From Athripsodes cinereus (taxonomy: Eukaryota; Arthropoda; Insecta; Trichoptera; Leptoceridae), in assembly GCA_947579605.1 (NCBI GenBank), contig OX388312.1, positions 992,001-1,056,000 on the forward strand: a stretch of DNA of 64,000 nt, given 5' to 3'. The position numbers and the translations under genes are program-made. The notes beneath the pieces are model-generated. The model was not told the origin of the DNA. It saw only the letters and a program-made list of their open reading frames with translations, and made no database searches. This document shows, one piece after another, positions 21,660-33,189 of this stretch. How positions within the stretch are numbered: position 1 is the stretch's first letter; each line of letters opens with the position of its first letter.

Positions 21660-21673
21660 TATATCAGAATTTA

Positions 21674-21983
21674 CTTCGTAAAACTTCATATCTATTGATG
21701 TAAATGTAAAATTGGACAGTCAGATACCACAGTCTGCAGATATTATGCATAGTATAACGAAACATTTATACACATCCTCTGTAATTGTGACGCAATCGCT
21801 GGCAATCGTAGTCACATCCTTGGAGGGCCACTGCTGGACTCTTAGAAGGTGAGGCTTCTCGCACCAAGATAAATTGTGAGTTATGGCACAGAGAGATGTC
21901 ACAATAGATCTTTTATGGTCGCAGTGTCACAAGGGATGCAATGTTCCTTGATCTTATTTAAAAAAAAAATCTTTTCAAATATG
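21674..21983. other. No recognised feature
   Basis: A slightly GC-richer segment (21780-21940) without a coding signal. Confidence 0.35.
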
Positions 21984-22136
21984 ATTTAGAGTTTCCCTAG
22001 TAACTTTATTATAGTGACTTAGGTTTCGACATGATTGTGATGTCATATTTAAATTGAATCTTTAGTTAACAACAATCGAAAACGAACATGGCAAGTCCTA
22101 GGTCACTATAACAAAGTTGCTAGTATAACTCTAAAT
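21984..22136. mobile_element. MITE with ~45-bp terminal inverted repeats
   Basis: The left end ATTTAGAGTTTCCCTAGTAA and onward through ACTTTATTATAGTGACTTAGG pairs with the right end (22086-22136) read in reverse, with about eight differences. Total length is 153 bases. One arm plus some interior recurs at 42617-42707, so it is a family. No target duplication is clear. Confidence 0.65.
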
Positions 22137-22465
22137 TAAACATTAAAATATCGGGTTCAAGTATTGCTGCCTTTGTTAGCAAGCAGTAGAATCCTTTCTA
22201 TGTAGGTAAAAGTAAGCGTTTTACTGAGGTTTACATTGTATGACATAATAGAGAAAGAGCTTAGCAGGTAAATAATAATAATATCTGTCGTTACTCTACG
22301 ATCTGTTGACTTCAATGAATTTATTATTAGCGTAGTCAAAGAAATTGTATGCAATAGCGGTTATATTGAATAAGTCAACGCTATTCTCATAGATAATATT
22401 TATATACTCTTACCAACTGTAATCAAAATCAAGGAATAACCAAAGACATATTAATTAGACTAGCC
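22137..22465. other. No recognised feature
   Basis: AT-rich DNA. Confidence 0.35.
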
Positions 22466-22699
22466 CAGTACAAATTTGTTTTAAAACTATATTACAAAAA
22501 TAATAATATTAGTAACAATATTATGCTATTTAACTCCATAACATAAATATGACAAAGGTCATTTTCCTACTAATACTTTATACAGTACAAATTTGTTTTA
22601 AAACTATATTACAAAAATAATAATATTAGTAACAATATTATGCTATTTAACTCCATAACATAAATATGACAAAGGTCTTTTTCCTACTAATACTTTATA
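22466..22699. repeat. Tandem duplication, 2 x 117 bp
   Basis: Units 22466-22582 and 22583-22699 begin CAGTACAAATTTGTTTTAAA and differ at about one base (GTCATTTTCC versus GTCTTTTTCC). The near identity indicates a recent duplication, or an assembly artefact. Confidence 0.9.
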
Positions 22700-23173
22700 C
22701 CTAAAAAGCATCCATAAAATACGTTTACATTAAAAAAAATTTAGCATCCTTCAAGTCTGAGACACAAAAGATATTCTGTACCAATTTATATGAACAAAAT
22801 GTTTTTTTTTTAAGTTTAATTTTATACTCGACTTTTTTCATTTACGACGGGGCTTGTAAGCCTGTTCTAAATATATGCATTTATTTGTGAGTTTGAGTGG
22901 TTATACAAGTCAAAGGCTGTTATGGTGATGGAGTGTGTGTTAGAAAAGAGAGTTATACTAAGTTCCTTCCTATACCATAATTTAAAGTGAATTTAACTTG
23001 GTTCACCGAAGTCTTTATATTGATGCAACCAATGGTAGTATAAAATCTTATTTCCATTTTTCATTTATTCTATTTCACATATTATATTGCTACGATATAA
23101 TAATATAAGCATTAATATCTATCTCCCTATACCGTCACGACATGTCTCGTAATAGCGGGAAATTTAGTGTTCC
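22700..23173. other. No gene seen
   Basis: AT-rich DNA with no recognised repeat. Confidence 0.35.
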
Positions 23174-23328
23174 GTGGAGCACCTCGCAAAGAATTGGTCT
23201 GCCACTCTTTCCGTAAGTTTTCCAGTGTACTGAAAAAGGCGCAGATGTTAGAAAAAATAAAAAAACATTTTAAGTAAGTACATCATAAATTCAGCGATGA
23301 GGGTTGCCACTCATCCTTAATGTTTAAT
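23174..23328 (+). repeat. SINE-C copy, 5' two-thirds
   Basis: The head GTGGAGCACCTCGCAAAGAA through the GCCACTCATCCTTAATG block is present. The RTE-like tail is missing. Confidence 0.75.
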
Positions 23329-23469
23329 TTTTCTTTTGATAATTCTTTTGTTTTTGTAGATGTTTTAACAAAATACTCGTATTAGTCAGTATGTTGTATC
23401 GTTCGTCGATGGTAAAAGTTTAGCGAAATCTATCGCGATTTAAATAATCAAGCAACGGAGGTACAGAAC

Positions 23470-23535
23470 AGATGTCAGCCTTCTCTATAAAGAATGTCTC
23501 TACGCCAATTGATTAATCTTTTCCATGACATTCTA
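23470..23535 (-). pseudogene. RTE-D C-terminal remnant
   Basis: It shares CAGCCT-CT, GTCTCTACGCCAATTG and CCATGACATTC with the better copy at 43455-43635, in the same orientation. Too short to read as protein. Confidence 0.45.
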
Positions 23536-23571
23536 AAGTAAGTAGGTAACTAAGTAAGTATAAAAAATGTG

Positions 23572-23627
23572 GTTTCAAGATGGGTGGCTTACATCATCGC
23601 TGAAATGAAGTTGTAAAATGTCTTAGT
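23572..23627 (-). repeat. SINE-C fragment
   Basis: Middle block only (AAGATGGGTGGCTTAC through TGTAAAATGTCTTAG). Confidence 0.6.
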
Positions 23628-23906
23628 CGCAATAATAACTAACACTTGCCTTGTACAGAATGCTCTTTGAATTTCTACAAAACAATTCACAAGTTTTTTT
23701 AATTACACGCTTAGTATAGCTATGTAAGAGATTTCTCATTTTATCCTTTGTTCTGTATAAAAAAGGGCACGTTTATTGGAGTATAAAGAAATATTTTGTA
23801 ACACAACATAAATACTTTAGTTTGTTCGTAAGAAATGTGTTTGTTTATATGAGTATTTCAGAGCCAGAGGGTGCCTATCAAAAAAATCCAAAAATTTAGT
23901 AAAAAT

Positions 23907-24055
23907 TACTACTACACCATCACGGCATATCCCACAGGTGGGGTAGCCAGCAGAACAGCTGCATGCAATAAACATGCAGGCCGTCTTCTCTGTGCCAATA
24001 AAAAATAAGACATTCAAGATGGGTGGTAAACCTAATCGTTGAATAATGTAGTAAA
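23907..24055 (-). repeat. SINE-C copy, 3' half
   Basis: It starts with the reversed TAG-repeat tail and ACCATCACGGCATATCCCAC, continues through TGTGCCAATAAAAAAT, and ends in the middle block. Very similar to the copy at 28803-28946. Confidence 0.75.
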
Positions 24056-24581
24056 AACCAAACTTTCGTCTATTATTGTATAAAGGAGTTATTATTAATA
24101 TTCTAAAAATATCACCCTGCACTGAGACCATAACAGATTTTGCCAAGGCGATCTCAAAAGGAAAATATTGCCATTACTCATGATATAATATTATTATTAT
24201 CAAGTAGGTATTTATTTGCTAATTCATAAATACGTAAATGAAAAAATCTGAGTGAACCCGAGCAAAAAAACACAAGTATACTAAAGTAAGTAAAATAAAT
24301 TGCTAAAAGAAAATGCTTAGAAGGCGCTGTGTTGAACTGGGGCTTAGCTTATTCGGCACACAAATAAGCAGTCTAGGGTAGAAAATAGTACACACACAAT
24401 ATTAATTGCAGGCTCTGACATCCTGACATGGGCACTCGAGAAGAGAAAGTAGATTTCTGAACAACTTATTCTATAATAGCTATATCTAATAATATACCTA
24501 AAGCTCTATTAGCTTTGAGGTGCATCCTTTTAAGGCATAATCATCAATTTAGCAAAAAACACTGAATATATTATTAATAAG
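24056..24581. other. No gene seen
   Basis: AT-rich DNA. Confidence 0.35.
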
Positions 24582-24799
24582 CTACTACTATAGGTACCTA
24601 CTATCATACCAAATCGAATAAGTGGGGTAGCCAGCATATCAGCTGGATCTAATAAACAATATGCAAGCTGTCCTCTCTCCATCTCAACAAAAAAATGACA
24701 TTCAGGATGGGTGGCAAACCTCATCGCTGAATTAAGGATGAAAAATGTCTTCATCTTTTCGAACACCTGCCTTTTAAAAGACCCTCGAAAACTTACCAT
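24582..24799 (-). repeat. SINE-C copy, nearly complete
   Basis: All blocks from the TAG-repeat tail to the CTCGAAAACTTACC segment are present. Only the GTGGAGCACC head is missing. Confidence 0.8.
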
Positions 24800-24897
24800 G
24801 TTTCAATTAAAATACCATATTTATAAGTTTTGCTTTATTAGAGTGCCACGAGTTTTGGCATTTTGATGTCTTTGTCTATCTATCTTTCACTGTACCA

Positions 24898-24945
24898 AGC
24901 ATCATATCGTATCCCTCAAGTGGGGTAGTCAGCAATTTTTCTGTG
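24898..24945 (-). repeat. SINE-C tail fragment
   Basis: CATCATATCGTATCCC then TCAAGTGGGGTAGTCAGCAA, the 3' terminus only. Confidence 0.55.
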
Positions 24946-25464
24946 AAAATCTTATAGTAATATAATTTTTTTCCTTATTAAGAACATTACTGAACATACA
25001 CCTCATCTGCATATCCAAAAGATTGTGCAATTTCCCTTTTAGTGTAAACAGAATTCCCACTTTTCCCGTTACCTTCTTTAAGATGGCTTTCACAATCTGT
25101 AGAATGTGCAGATTAGTTAACCATTGAGTAATATTCTTTATAAATGGTTAGATAGAAGAAATCACTTCAGAGTGATAATCTTGCCACTGCATAATTATCG
25201 TCTTCGTATTTAAAATTTTGTATAGATTTGTTAAAACTGTTAAATTATGATGATGTCCAAAAAGAATGAAATAAATAAATAAATATGTTTACTCACAAAT
25301 GTTTGAAAAATCCAGTAAAATGCAAAAACCACGGTTGACAATTTTCTCTTTGTTTATACTGGAAAAGTAACTATAGCAGTTATATAGCAAAAGTAACTAA
25401 ACATTAACACAAGTATTTATCAAGTAGGTGCTAGTGTAGTGAACAGGCAACACTAAAGAGTAAT

Positions 25465-25562
25465 ATGGTCAGCTGGGATGACGTCACTTATTTGATTGTG
25501 ATAAGAATTATCACAATCCAAGATCATTCTAACTCTCTCTGCCTGGCTGACCACTGACCACA
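25465..25562. repeat. Short foldback segment with perfect internal palindrome
   Basis: GATTGTGATAA-GAA-TTATCACAATC (25493-25517) is a perfect 11-bp inverted repeat. Outside it, ATGGTCAGCTGGG and CCTGGCTGACCA are imperfect inverted arms. A TGACGTCA octamer lies between. Possibly a small MITE. Confidence 0.45.
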
Positions 25563-26765
25563 CATACGTTTACATTCTCTCTATACAATCTAGTGTAACA
25601 TAATTCGTAATTGTAAAACTGTTTTTAATAATAAATCATCTTTAGTAATAATCGCGAGTTTCATTACACACATTTGGTAAGTCACTTTCTAACCTTCTGA
25701 TCTGGAGTAAATCTATAAATTCTTTACAATCTTTTGTACTTGCCATCCCTACCAGGGATCTTCACACCCTCATATCACTCTACTCCCCTAATTTCTACAC
25801 TAGGAAGAACTTAATATTTTTACCTCAAAAGTGCTTTTGCCTTCATTTTGGAGAGGGTAATTTGTTTCTCAATAAAACACCCAGTAGTTTCTATTGAAGT
25901 GAGAAAGTAAATACATACTACTTTATTAGCGAACATACTAGCAGACAAATGTTATAACTCGGCATTGAACAAACAAAAATATTATTATCAATGGGGAATA
26001 TACATGTGTGAGGAAAATTTATAAATGTTATCAATTTAAATTAATAAAGATACGATATAATAAAACTTTCCATTCATTATTTTCATTTTAAAAATCCATA
26101 TTTTCTGTCAAAATTTAAAACGCCCTGTCATTGAGTAATCCCGTTGTGACGTCATTAGGTGGTGAGTCGTATCATAACGCATTTGACAGGTAGTCTGTTT
26201 CTACCGCCTGATGACGACATACTCTCATTCCATCGTGGTTAACTGGAAGACATTGTCTCCAGGCAATAAGCTCGCCAATTGCTCATGATTTTTTTCGACC
26301 AATTAAGTGTTACTATTGTGATTGTGTACTCATATATTTTTAGTTTTATGAAACAATTTTTAAATTATTATTTTATTTATGTTTTAATTACAGTAATAAC
26401 TATCACATGACACGGGATTATTATCAAAATACGGAAAATATTTAATGTCAATTCGGAACAGATGTGGTGATAATAATAATTATAATTAAAATCAATTACC
26501 TGTCAATTACCAGTTTATACAATATTGGTAATTTATGGATAAATATTTTTAATTATTTGCAATAATGATATTAAAATACCAAATATTACTCGACATCTAA
26601 CGTCAAGCGATTAATATTAATTTTCAATATGCATTTAAAATAATAAATATTCAACACAACATAATAACGTGATATTTTGATAGAGCATGAAAAATATATT
26701 CTTCGTTCAACATAAAAATGATGCAACTGTCTTCCACAAAATATCCCATCCATCCATCTGTTCAT

Positions 26766-26828
26766 AGGTATCATGGCACATCCAATAAGTGGAATAGTTA
26801 GCAGACTAACTGCATGTTAACTTTACAG
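26766..26828 (-). repeat. SINE-C tail fragment
   Basis: A diverged 3' end: ATCATGGCACATCC, AAGTGGAATAGTTAGCAGAC and ACTGCATGTTAA. Confidence 0.45.
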
Positions 26829-28149
26829 GAGAAAATACAATAAAAGTCTAGTTAAATAAAAAAGGAGTATTTTATATTCACAAAAGTTTATTAAAAATGT
26901 TAATTTGTAGACAAATTAGACTTGTGTTCTTTGTGTATTGATTAAGAACAGGCAAGTTGAAACAATAAAAAAATATGTTTTTTGGACTTATGTACTTTAG
27001 TCCGCCGACCCTAGAATTATTCTCTCGGTGTCAATGAAATATTAACACAGTATTTTCTAAATAAAATATCAATTAAAAAACGTATTCCTTTTAATGTTAC
27101 ACGCATCATTCCAATGAAAGTTATTTTTCCGATTTCTCTCCTAACAGAGCTGTCTATAAAGGACATGTTATTTGGTTGGTTTCAACATACAAACGAAAGG
27201 ATTTATACACTCGTTTATTATATAAGTATATACAATAGGATGTTTCGCTTGTGTCTAAGGAGAAGCGTTTAACAAATAGCACTCCCTTTACAAATATCTT
27301 TCTACGCTATTTTAGGATCTCACCGCCCTTTGAACACATTAAAAAAACATTCGCATGAATTCATCAGTTTTCGTTGGGAGTGGGAAACAAAAATGGAATG
27401 GGGTACCGGTTTGGTTCGTATTTTTTTAGGTTCACCTCATCAACAATATCTATATATTATATATACGAAGCGGGTGATTTTAATATTACTTAGTATTTTA
27501 CATATAGGTATATTAGGTATAACAGATATTGTGAACTTCAAAAGATACTAATATATTTGCCATCATCCATGTGAATTCATTATGTAAACATCGAATATGA
27601 ATTGAAAATAGGCCAGATAAAAGAAAAAATAAACTTATTTTGATACTAACCTACCTATTTGTTTTATATTCAATGAATATACCTATGACTTATGTTGTCA
27701 TTACTACCTCAAAAGATCTATCAGGCGATCGATATGAAAACTTACGAACTAAATTATAGTTTTTTTTGTAAGTAAGACAATTAATATAATCATACTCGAT
27801 ACTATGACAAAAAGATATTAAAACTGAGTTTGGGGAAGTGATATGGGTATCCATTGGATAAACAAAAAAAAAACATTTTCGATTAATAACATCTAATTTT
27901 GGTAATTGTAATGTTATACAAACAACACTTTATCAGATATTTTTTACTTTAATTTTGTATACGAAAATGATACTTAACGGAATTAATTGGGAGAAATTGC
28001 GTCTTTGCAATAAACTGGCCCTCTGTAGGTACGTTGAATGATTTTGGTAGCCTTCAGTTAGATTACGAACTGAGCGATGTCTATTTTCAAGAATATAAAT
28101 GATCTTATTTGACAATTTAGGAGGAGTGCTAAAATGAACCTACATTATA

Positions 28150-28318
28150 ATCAAGACGCTCTTAATGTGCGTCTTGTTTTTTTTGTAACGCTGTGCATGC
28201 ATGCTGTAGACGCTCTTAATTGGGGAACTGGCCAGATCTTATTGTATGTTTGTAATTTATGTATTGTGTTGTCAGTTTTCTGTGAGTGTCTCTATGAAAT
28301 AAAATAAAAAAAAAATAC
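28150..28318 (+). repeat. Probable LINE 3' end
   Basis: GC-richer than its flanks, ending TATGAAATAAAATAAAAAAA, like LINE tails elsewhere. GACGCTCTTAAT occurs twice within it. There is no coding remnant, so the assignment is tentative. Confidence 0.35.
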
Positions 28319-28802
28319 AAGCATAGCCCTCCAGATTGAGTGAGAGTCATAATATTTTATTCTGTGACTCCCAGTAATATTTTATCATAGCTAAGTGGTC
28401 ATATGCATATTTTTGTACATAGTTTTGTGTGGGTACGTTCCGCTTTGTGATATTTTACATAATATGCAAATTTATAATATTTGCATATTATAATTTTGGG
28501 GCTATATATGACATTATAATATTATAGATACGTTTTATGAATTCCCTTTTTAGGATGTATATACAAAGGTAACACATTAATTTATGTTTTTCCTATTATA
28601 TAAACTCTACCTTCAACTTTAACACTCTACGAAATAAATTATGGAATATTTTATACACAAATACGGGAATATAATTTAGTGTAATTCAAAATTGTATGAT
28701 TTTTGTTTCTCATTTTTCCTTTTGGAAACTCTCTCTCATGGTTCCATTTATGTCTAAAAGCTTTTTTAATTTTATTTTTGACACAATCCGGTGCTAGATT
28801 TA
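28319..28802. other. No recognised feature
   Basis: AT-rich DNA with two short ATATTTGCATATTATAA-type palindromic stretches near 28460-28490. Confidence 0.35.
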
Positions 28803-28946
28803 CTTACTACTTACTACTACACCATCACGACATTTATCCTTCTTGTGGGGTAGCCAGCAGACCAGATGCATGCAATAAACATGCAGGCCGTCTTCTCTGT
28901 GCCAATAAAAAATAAGATATTCAGGATGGGTGGCTTACCACATCGT
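28803..28946 (-). repeat. SINE-C, 3' half, split by a LINE insertion
   Basis: This half ends at CATCGTTGAATGTAATAT. The continuation of the same copy (GTAAAATGTC onward to the head) is at 31757-31872. The halves are complementary: together they give one complete SINE-C. Confidence 0.85.
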
Positions 28947-28958
28947 TGAATGTAATAT

Positions 28959-28990
<32 letters not shown>

Positions 28991-29872
28991 TACATTAAAC
29001 GGCGTTTAAGCCTTTTTACATTGTATTACAAAGTATACTTGAACATATATCATTATTACATTACAGTTATACACTCAAGGTACATATCGACCACAAAAGA
29101 TAAAAACAAATTTCATTATATAAACATTAAGACATAAGAATTATACTGCAATTTATACACAATCATAACAATCCGCTTAACCCTATAACAATAAAAATAT
29201 AATTACATGTATCTATCATTGATATACTAAAAAATATACTAATAAAAATATAATTACATGTATCTATCATTGATATACAATACTATGCACACACGCAGGT
29301 ACCTTCCAACAAACAAGAGGAAACATTTATAACAAAAAATATGCATTACCAAAAGGTAAGAATGAATAAAAATCTGTAAAGGGTACATAAAACAAATATA
29401 AATATAGCAAACAATACGAAGAAGCAAAATCATCAGGTAGGTACCTACATAATAATTATATACAATATAAGCAAGTACATGCACATTGGTAACAATAATC
29501 CACACAGAGTCGCCAAACAAGTCTATATAATATTATCAACCTATATAAAGACATAGCTATACTTAACACTAATCCTATATAATAGGTATCGCCACCGACA
29601 CACAGGCACTACAATGCAACCCTACATTAGCGACACTCCGAGCGGAATCAAATCCAAACTTCGCTGTATATAATTTCAAATTCTTGTAATTCAATTTATC
29701 AAACTATAAAATCTTTTTGAAAAGAAAAAAAAACAAAATAAAACAAATAGACAGCAATGATATTTCAATTCGACACACATGTAATGAAATAAATTTGTGA
29801 TATAATAAATAAAAAAACACTTCAAAAAAAAAAAGTAGGTACTTGTGAAGCAATAATTAATTCCTATCGAAA

Positions 29873-29990
29873 ATGAATATACATACACAGACACACACAC
29901 ATATACACACATATATATACATACACATACATACATATACATATATACGCATACACACACACATACATACACACACACATACACATAAAC
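29873..29990. repeat. Compound ACAC/ATAC microsatellite
   Basis: Imperfect runs of ACAC, ATAC and ATAT within the LINE 3' UTR. Open frames across it on both strands are artefacts of the repeat. Confidence 0.85.
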
Positions 29991-30261
29991 AAAATTCAAC
30001 AAATAGACTTAATAAAATAAATCAGTTACTCAATAAAATTTCATATAAAAAACAAATAGAAAGAATAAAAAAACCAAACAATAATATACATAACACCTAA
30101 TGAGCCACTATCTCCACAATCATACAAAATCAAAACAAACAACACAAAAATATGCCATCCAGAACATCACTCTCAATATAATTCATGTCTGCCTTTCGTT
30201 TTCTCTTTATCATACGTCTAAACAAGCAATCACGCACTCCATTGCATCCGCACAAATGGTA

Positions 30262-31755
30262 TCAGTCTGAAGGACACTGAGGGTTAAACAATTCTTTGAG
30301 ATGTTTCTTAAAGACTGAAATACTCATGCTAAAAATATCCAATGCATTCAGATATTGGTTTCCTAAGCGATGCAAACGAGGTATTACTGTATTTTTAATA
30401 TAATTTGTAGTGTGATTGTCACAATAAAATAGTTCTCTACCTCGAGTACAACGCCCAGGCACCCTATACTTTATTAGTTGTACTAAATCAGGGCTGTCAA
30501 AACAACCATTTACAAATCTAAATAACAAAATTAAATCATTTATAATTCGTCTATCAGACAAATTCTCAACATGAAGATATGTTTGCAGGTAATCATAATC
30601 TATTTCAGCCTTAGGTATTCCCAATTTAAAATTGATGAAGCGCAAAAATTTACGCTGGACACGATTGATATTGTTTATATGAATATTGTAAGTGGGTGAC
30701 CAAATGGGTGTGCTGTATTCCAGCTGACTCCGAACCAATGACATGTATAACAGTTTTATGGCGTGTACATTTTGAAAATCCGTTACGGTACGGAGTACAA
30801 AACCTAATGTTTTCATCGCTTTCGCTGTTATATCTTCAATGTGGCTGATAAATGACAACTTATCATCAAAAACAACTCCCAAGTCACGAACTTCTGTAAC
30901 TCTGGTCAGTTCATTACCTTGAATAGAGTATTCAAAAACAATTTTTTTTCTTGATCTACTAAATCGGATGTATTGACACTTGTTAACATTTAAAAATAAT
31001 TTATTTCTCAAGCACCATGAATTCAGTCTATCTAGATTGCTTTGCATTATATGACAATCATCGTTTGTCTCGATTTTTCTATACAATTTTATATCATCAG
31101 CAAAAATTAAAAATTCAACACCTCTCAACTCAGACACCACATCATTAATAAAAATAAGGAACAAAATTGGTCCAAAGTGGCTTCCTTGCGGCAAGCCGCT
31201 TGTAGCAACGAAATGCGGAGAAAAAATATTATCAACTCTTACACGCAAAGTTCGATTACTAAGATAACCGGAAAACCATTTCAAAAATTTGTCATTTACC
31301 CCAAGAAGGGAGAGTTTCTTTAACAATATGCTATGTGAGACTTTGTCGAATGCCTTAGAAAAGTCTAAATAAATACTATCAACTTGGTGTCCGTCAGCCA
31401 GACTTTCAGCAATGTAATTTTCATATATAGTTAAGTTAGTTATTGTGGACCTATTGGGAATGAAGCCATGTTGCTGGGGTACAATTATAGGTAAAACGGA
31501 CGGCATCATCCGTTCCAGTACAAGAGATTCGAAAAGCTTTGCAAGAGTCGATTGAAGACATATAGGTCTATAATTGCTCACATCAGCTTTATCACCCTTT
31601 TTAAAGATAGGAATAATATTACCAATTTTCCATGTTGCAGGAAAATAACCTTTCTCGAGAGATTTATTGAATATAACAGCCAATGGCACAACCAGAGCAT
31701 CTGCACATTTATGGATAAAAATTGGTGGTACATTATCAGGTCCCGCTGTTTTTTT
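30262..31755 (-). CDS. Jockey/CR1-type reverse transcriptase, 5'-truncated (~497 aa)
   Basis: The frame opens at the truncation with KKTAGPDNVPP, the conserved GPD motif at the start of LINE reverse transcriptase domains. It continues with IPIFKKGD, NYRPICLQS, LDFSKAFDKVSH, GLPQGSHFGPILFLIFIND and the catalytic FADD (LIFADDIKLY). The thumb and C-terminal region follow (LGVVFDDKLSF, YSTPIWSP) and the frame ends at GNQYLN...FNPQCPSD. The core RT is complete. The endonuclease and any ORF1 are missing, so it cannot move by itself. There is no genuine start codon at the left edge. The family call rests on motif style. CR1, Jockey or a near clade are all possible. Confidence 0.88.
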   Translation of the reverse strand, partial: KKTAGPDNVPPIFIHKCADALVVPLAVIFNKSLEKGYFPATWKIGNIIPIFKKGDKADVSNYRPICLQSTLAKLFESLVLERMMPSVLPIIVPQQHGFIPNRSTITNLTIYENYIAESLADGHQVDSIYLDFSKAFDKVSHSILLKKLSLLGVNDKFLKWFSGYLSNRTLRVRVDNIFSPHFVATSGLPQGSHFGPILFLIFINDVVSELRGVEFLIFADDIKLYRKIETNDDCHIMQSNLDRLNSWCLRNKLFLNVNKCQYIRFSRSRKKIVFEYSIQGNELTRVTEVRDLGVVFDDKLSFISHIEDITAKAMKTLGFVLRTVTDFQNVHAIKLLYMSLVRSQLEYSTPIWSPTYNIHINNINRVQRKFLRFINFKLGIPKAEIDYDYLQTYLHVENLSDRRIINDLILLFRFVNGCFDSPDLVQLIKYRVPGRCTRGRELFYCDNHTTNYIKNTVIPRLHRLGNQYLNALDIFSMSISVFKKHLKELFNPQCPSD

Positions 31756-31756
31756 T

Positions 31757-31872
31757 ATGTAAAATAATAATATGTAAAATGTCTATTTTTTCGAACATCT
31801 GCCTTTTACAGGACACTCGAAAACTTACGGAAAAGTGTGGGGGACTAACACTTTACAAGGTGCTACACGGCA
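31757..31872 (-). repeat. SINE-C, 5' half, continuation of 28803-28946
   Basis: From TGTAAAATGTCTATTTTTTC through CATCTGCCTTTTACAGGACA to the GTGCTACACGG head. Confidence 0.85.
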
Positions 31873-32576
31873 CTTTCTACTTACTAACTTTAAAAAATCT
31901 AAGTAATGTTGCAGCATGATACAGAGGAATTGGGAATGTTACCCGGACTTAATTAGTATTCTTAAGAATACTTCATATCGAAACTTGATAGATTGACAAT
32001 GTCCTTAAAAGACGAAAGACGTCTCTCTTAACAAAAAAACAACATACTTAGTTGAAAAAATATTTGTTTTTAATTTCATCATAAATTTAGAGTTAACAAT
32101 GACTTCGCAAGTCGAAACCATGTCACTTATAAATACTAAAACTTAAACCATTTGTGTTTCTTTACATAAATTGAATCACTCATAAATTTAGGGGTCACTA
32201 CCAGCTTAAAATACCTATGACCTTTTTTCATGTAGATTATATATAATATATTTTTTTTAATATTTATGTAGTTTGTGCTAGAATATTAAATAGGAAAAAC
32301 TTAGGAAGTCGCAGTAGATGTAGGTGTTAAACGAGCACAAAAGTAATACATAAATATTGGATAATACTTTTCCATACATAAATGAACAAATAATTTATTA
32401 TATACTTTGTTTAATATAATGAAAACCATGACTTTAATTTAATCGTGTATGCATTCTACATTCAAACTAGGTAGGTACTTTTTGTGGTAACCATCAAAAA
32501 CTTTCAACCATTATCACTTTTATGCTTAATTAAAAATAGTAATCGAAATTTGTATTAATATTTTACGAATTCTCAA
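31873..32576. other. No gene seen
   Basis: AT-rich DNA. Confidence 0.35.
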
Positions 32577-32735
32577 GGACGGCCGTGTGTTGAGTAAGAG
32601 AAACCGACGTACGTGTATGAGAAATTGAATGAATGTGGAGGAAGCGAAGGAAGTGTGTAAAGATAGATTTGTTTGGCGTTCCGTTCTCTCTGCCTACCCC
32701 ACATGGGACACGGTGTGAGGGAGTAGTATAGTATT
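32577..32735 (+). pseudogene. RTE-A-type LINE, 3'-end remnant
   Basis: The plus strand carries decayed C-terminal coding DNA followed by CTCTGCCTACCCCACATGGG and ACACGGTGTGAGGGAGTAGT, the shared RTE terminus. A relative of 11395-11612 and 48345-48650. Confidence 0.75.
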
Positions 32736-32898
32736 TTACGAATACATTTTTGATGTCACCTAAATCTATGTAATAAAAAAGTCAAATGATTTTTTCTGAA
32801 AATGGAAACTCTAATTTCAAAATTACAAAACATCACACACAACTGTGTTTTATATCGCTTCTTAGGACGTCCAGTTAAATTGTTAATTGTTCTATATT
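32736..32898. other. No recognised feature
   Basis: Short AT-rich spacer. Confidence 0.35.
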
Positions 32899-33130
32899 TT
32901 ACTACTACTATACTACCACAGTATATCCCTCAAGTGGGGTAGCCAGCAGATCAGCAGTATGTAATAAACAAGCAAGTTGTCCTATCCGTGTCAACAAAAA
33001 AATAAGACATTCAGGATGGGTGGCAAATGGGTGGTAAAATGTCTTTATTTTTTCAAAGTCCTGCCATTCATAGGACACTCGAAAACTTACGGAAATGATT
33101 GGGAGATCAATTCGTCGCCGTGTGCTCCAT
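32899..33130 (-). repeat. SINE-C copy, nearly complete
   Basis: The TAG-repeat tail, CAAGTGGGGTAGCCAGCAGA, the middle block (with GGGTGGCAAA partly duplicated and the segment after it deleted) and the head up to GTGCTCCAT. Confidence 0.8.
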
Positions 33131-33189
33131 ATAATAATTTTTTCACACATGATCCATTCCACCATCTAATTGGACGATTTTGATATTTT

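Larger units (their letters stand above)
18235..21673 (-). mobile_element. Full-length RTE-like LINE (RTE-A) with 14-bp target duplication
   Basis: A perfect TATATCAGAATTTA direct repeat flanks the element, at 18235-18248 and 21660-21673. The element itself is 18249-21659 (3411 bases). On the minus strand it has a 5' UTR of about 350 bases, one intact ORF (21309-18274) and almost no 3' UTR. The stop codon overlaps the terminal TGATGGTATG, which runs into a TATG-repeat tail, a feature of RTE elements. The exact duplication and open ORF indicate a recent insertion. Decayed relatives of the 3' end lie at 11395, 32577, 48345 and 54660. Confidence 0.9.
24946..28149. other. No gene seen; one foldback and one SINE-C scrap
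   Basis: AT-rich DNA. The inverted-repeat segment at 25465-25562 and the SINE-C scrap at 26766-26828 are listed separately. An open frame at 27330-27551 has no recognisable domain, and codon composition does not separate it from its surroundings. Confidence 0.4.
28947..31756 (-). mobile_element. 5'-truncated Jockey/CR1-type LINE inserted in SINE-C
   Basis: On the minus strand the element starts at about 31756 inside its reverse transcriptase and has an open frame to 30262. It continues with a 3' UTR of about 1270 bases that includes an ATAC/ACAC-rich microsatellite (29873-29990), and ends with an ATTT/AAAT-repeat tail (28947-28988). TAATAT occurs on both sides as a short likely target duplication. 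GTATCTATCATTGATATAC-like 40-mers near 29205 and 29255 are a small internal tandem repeat. The intact frame suggests a fairly recent insertion that was dead on arrival. Confidence 0.85.

Noticed and set aside
29691..30100. Open frames encoding Tyr/Val- or Thr/His-rich peptides
   Set aside because: They read through an AC/AT microsatellite in a LINE 3' UTR.
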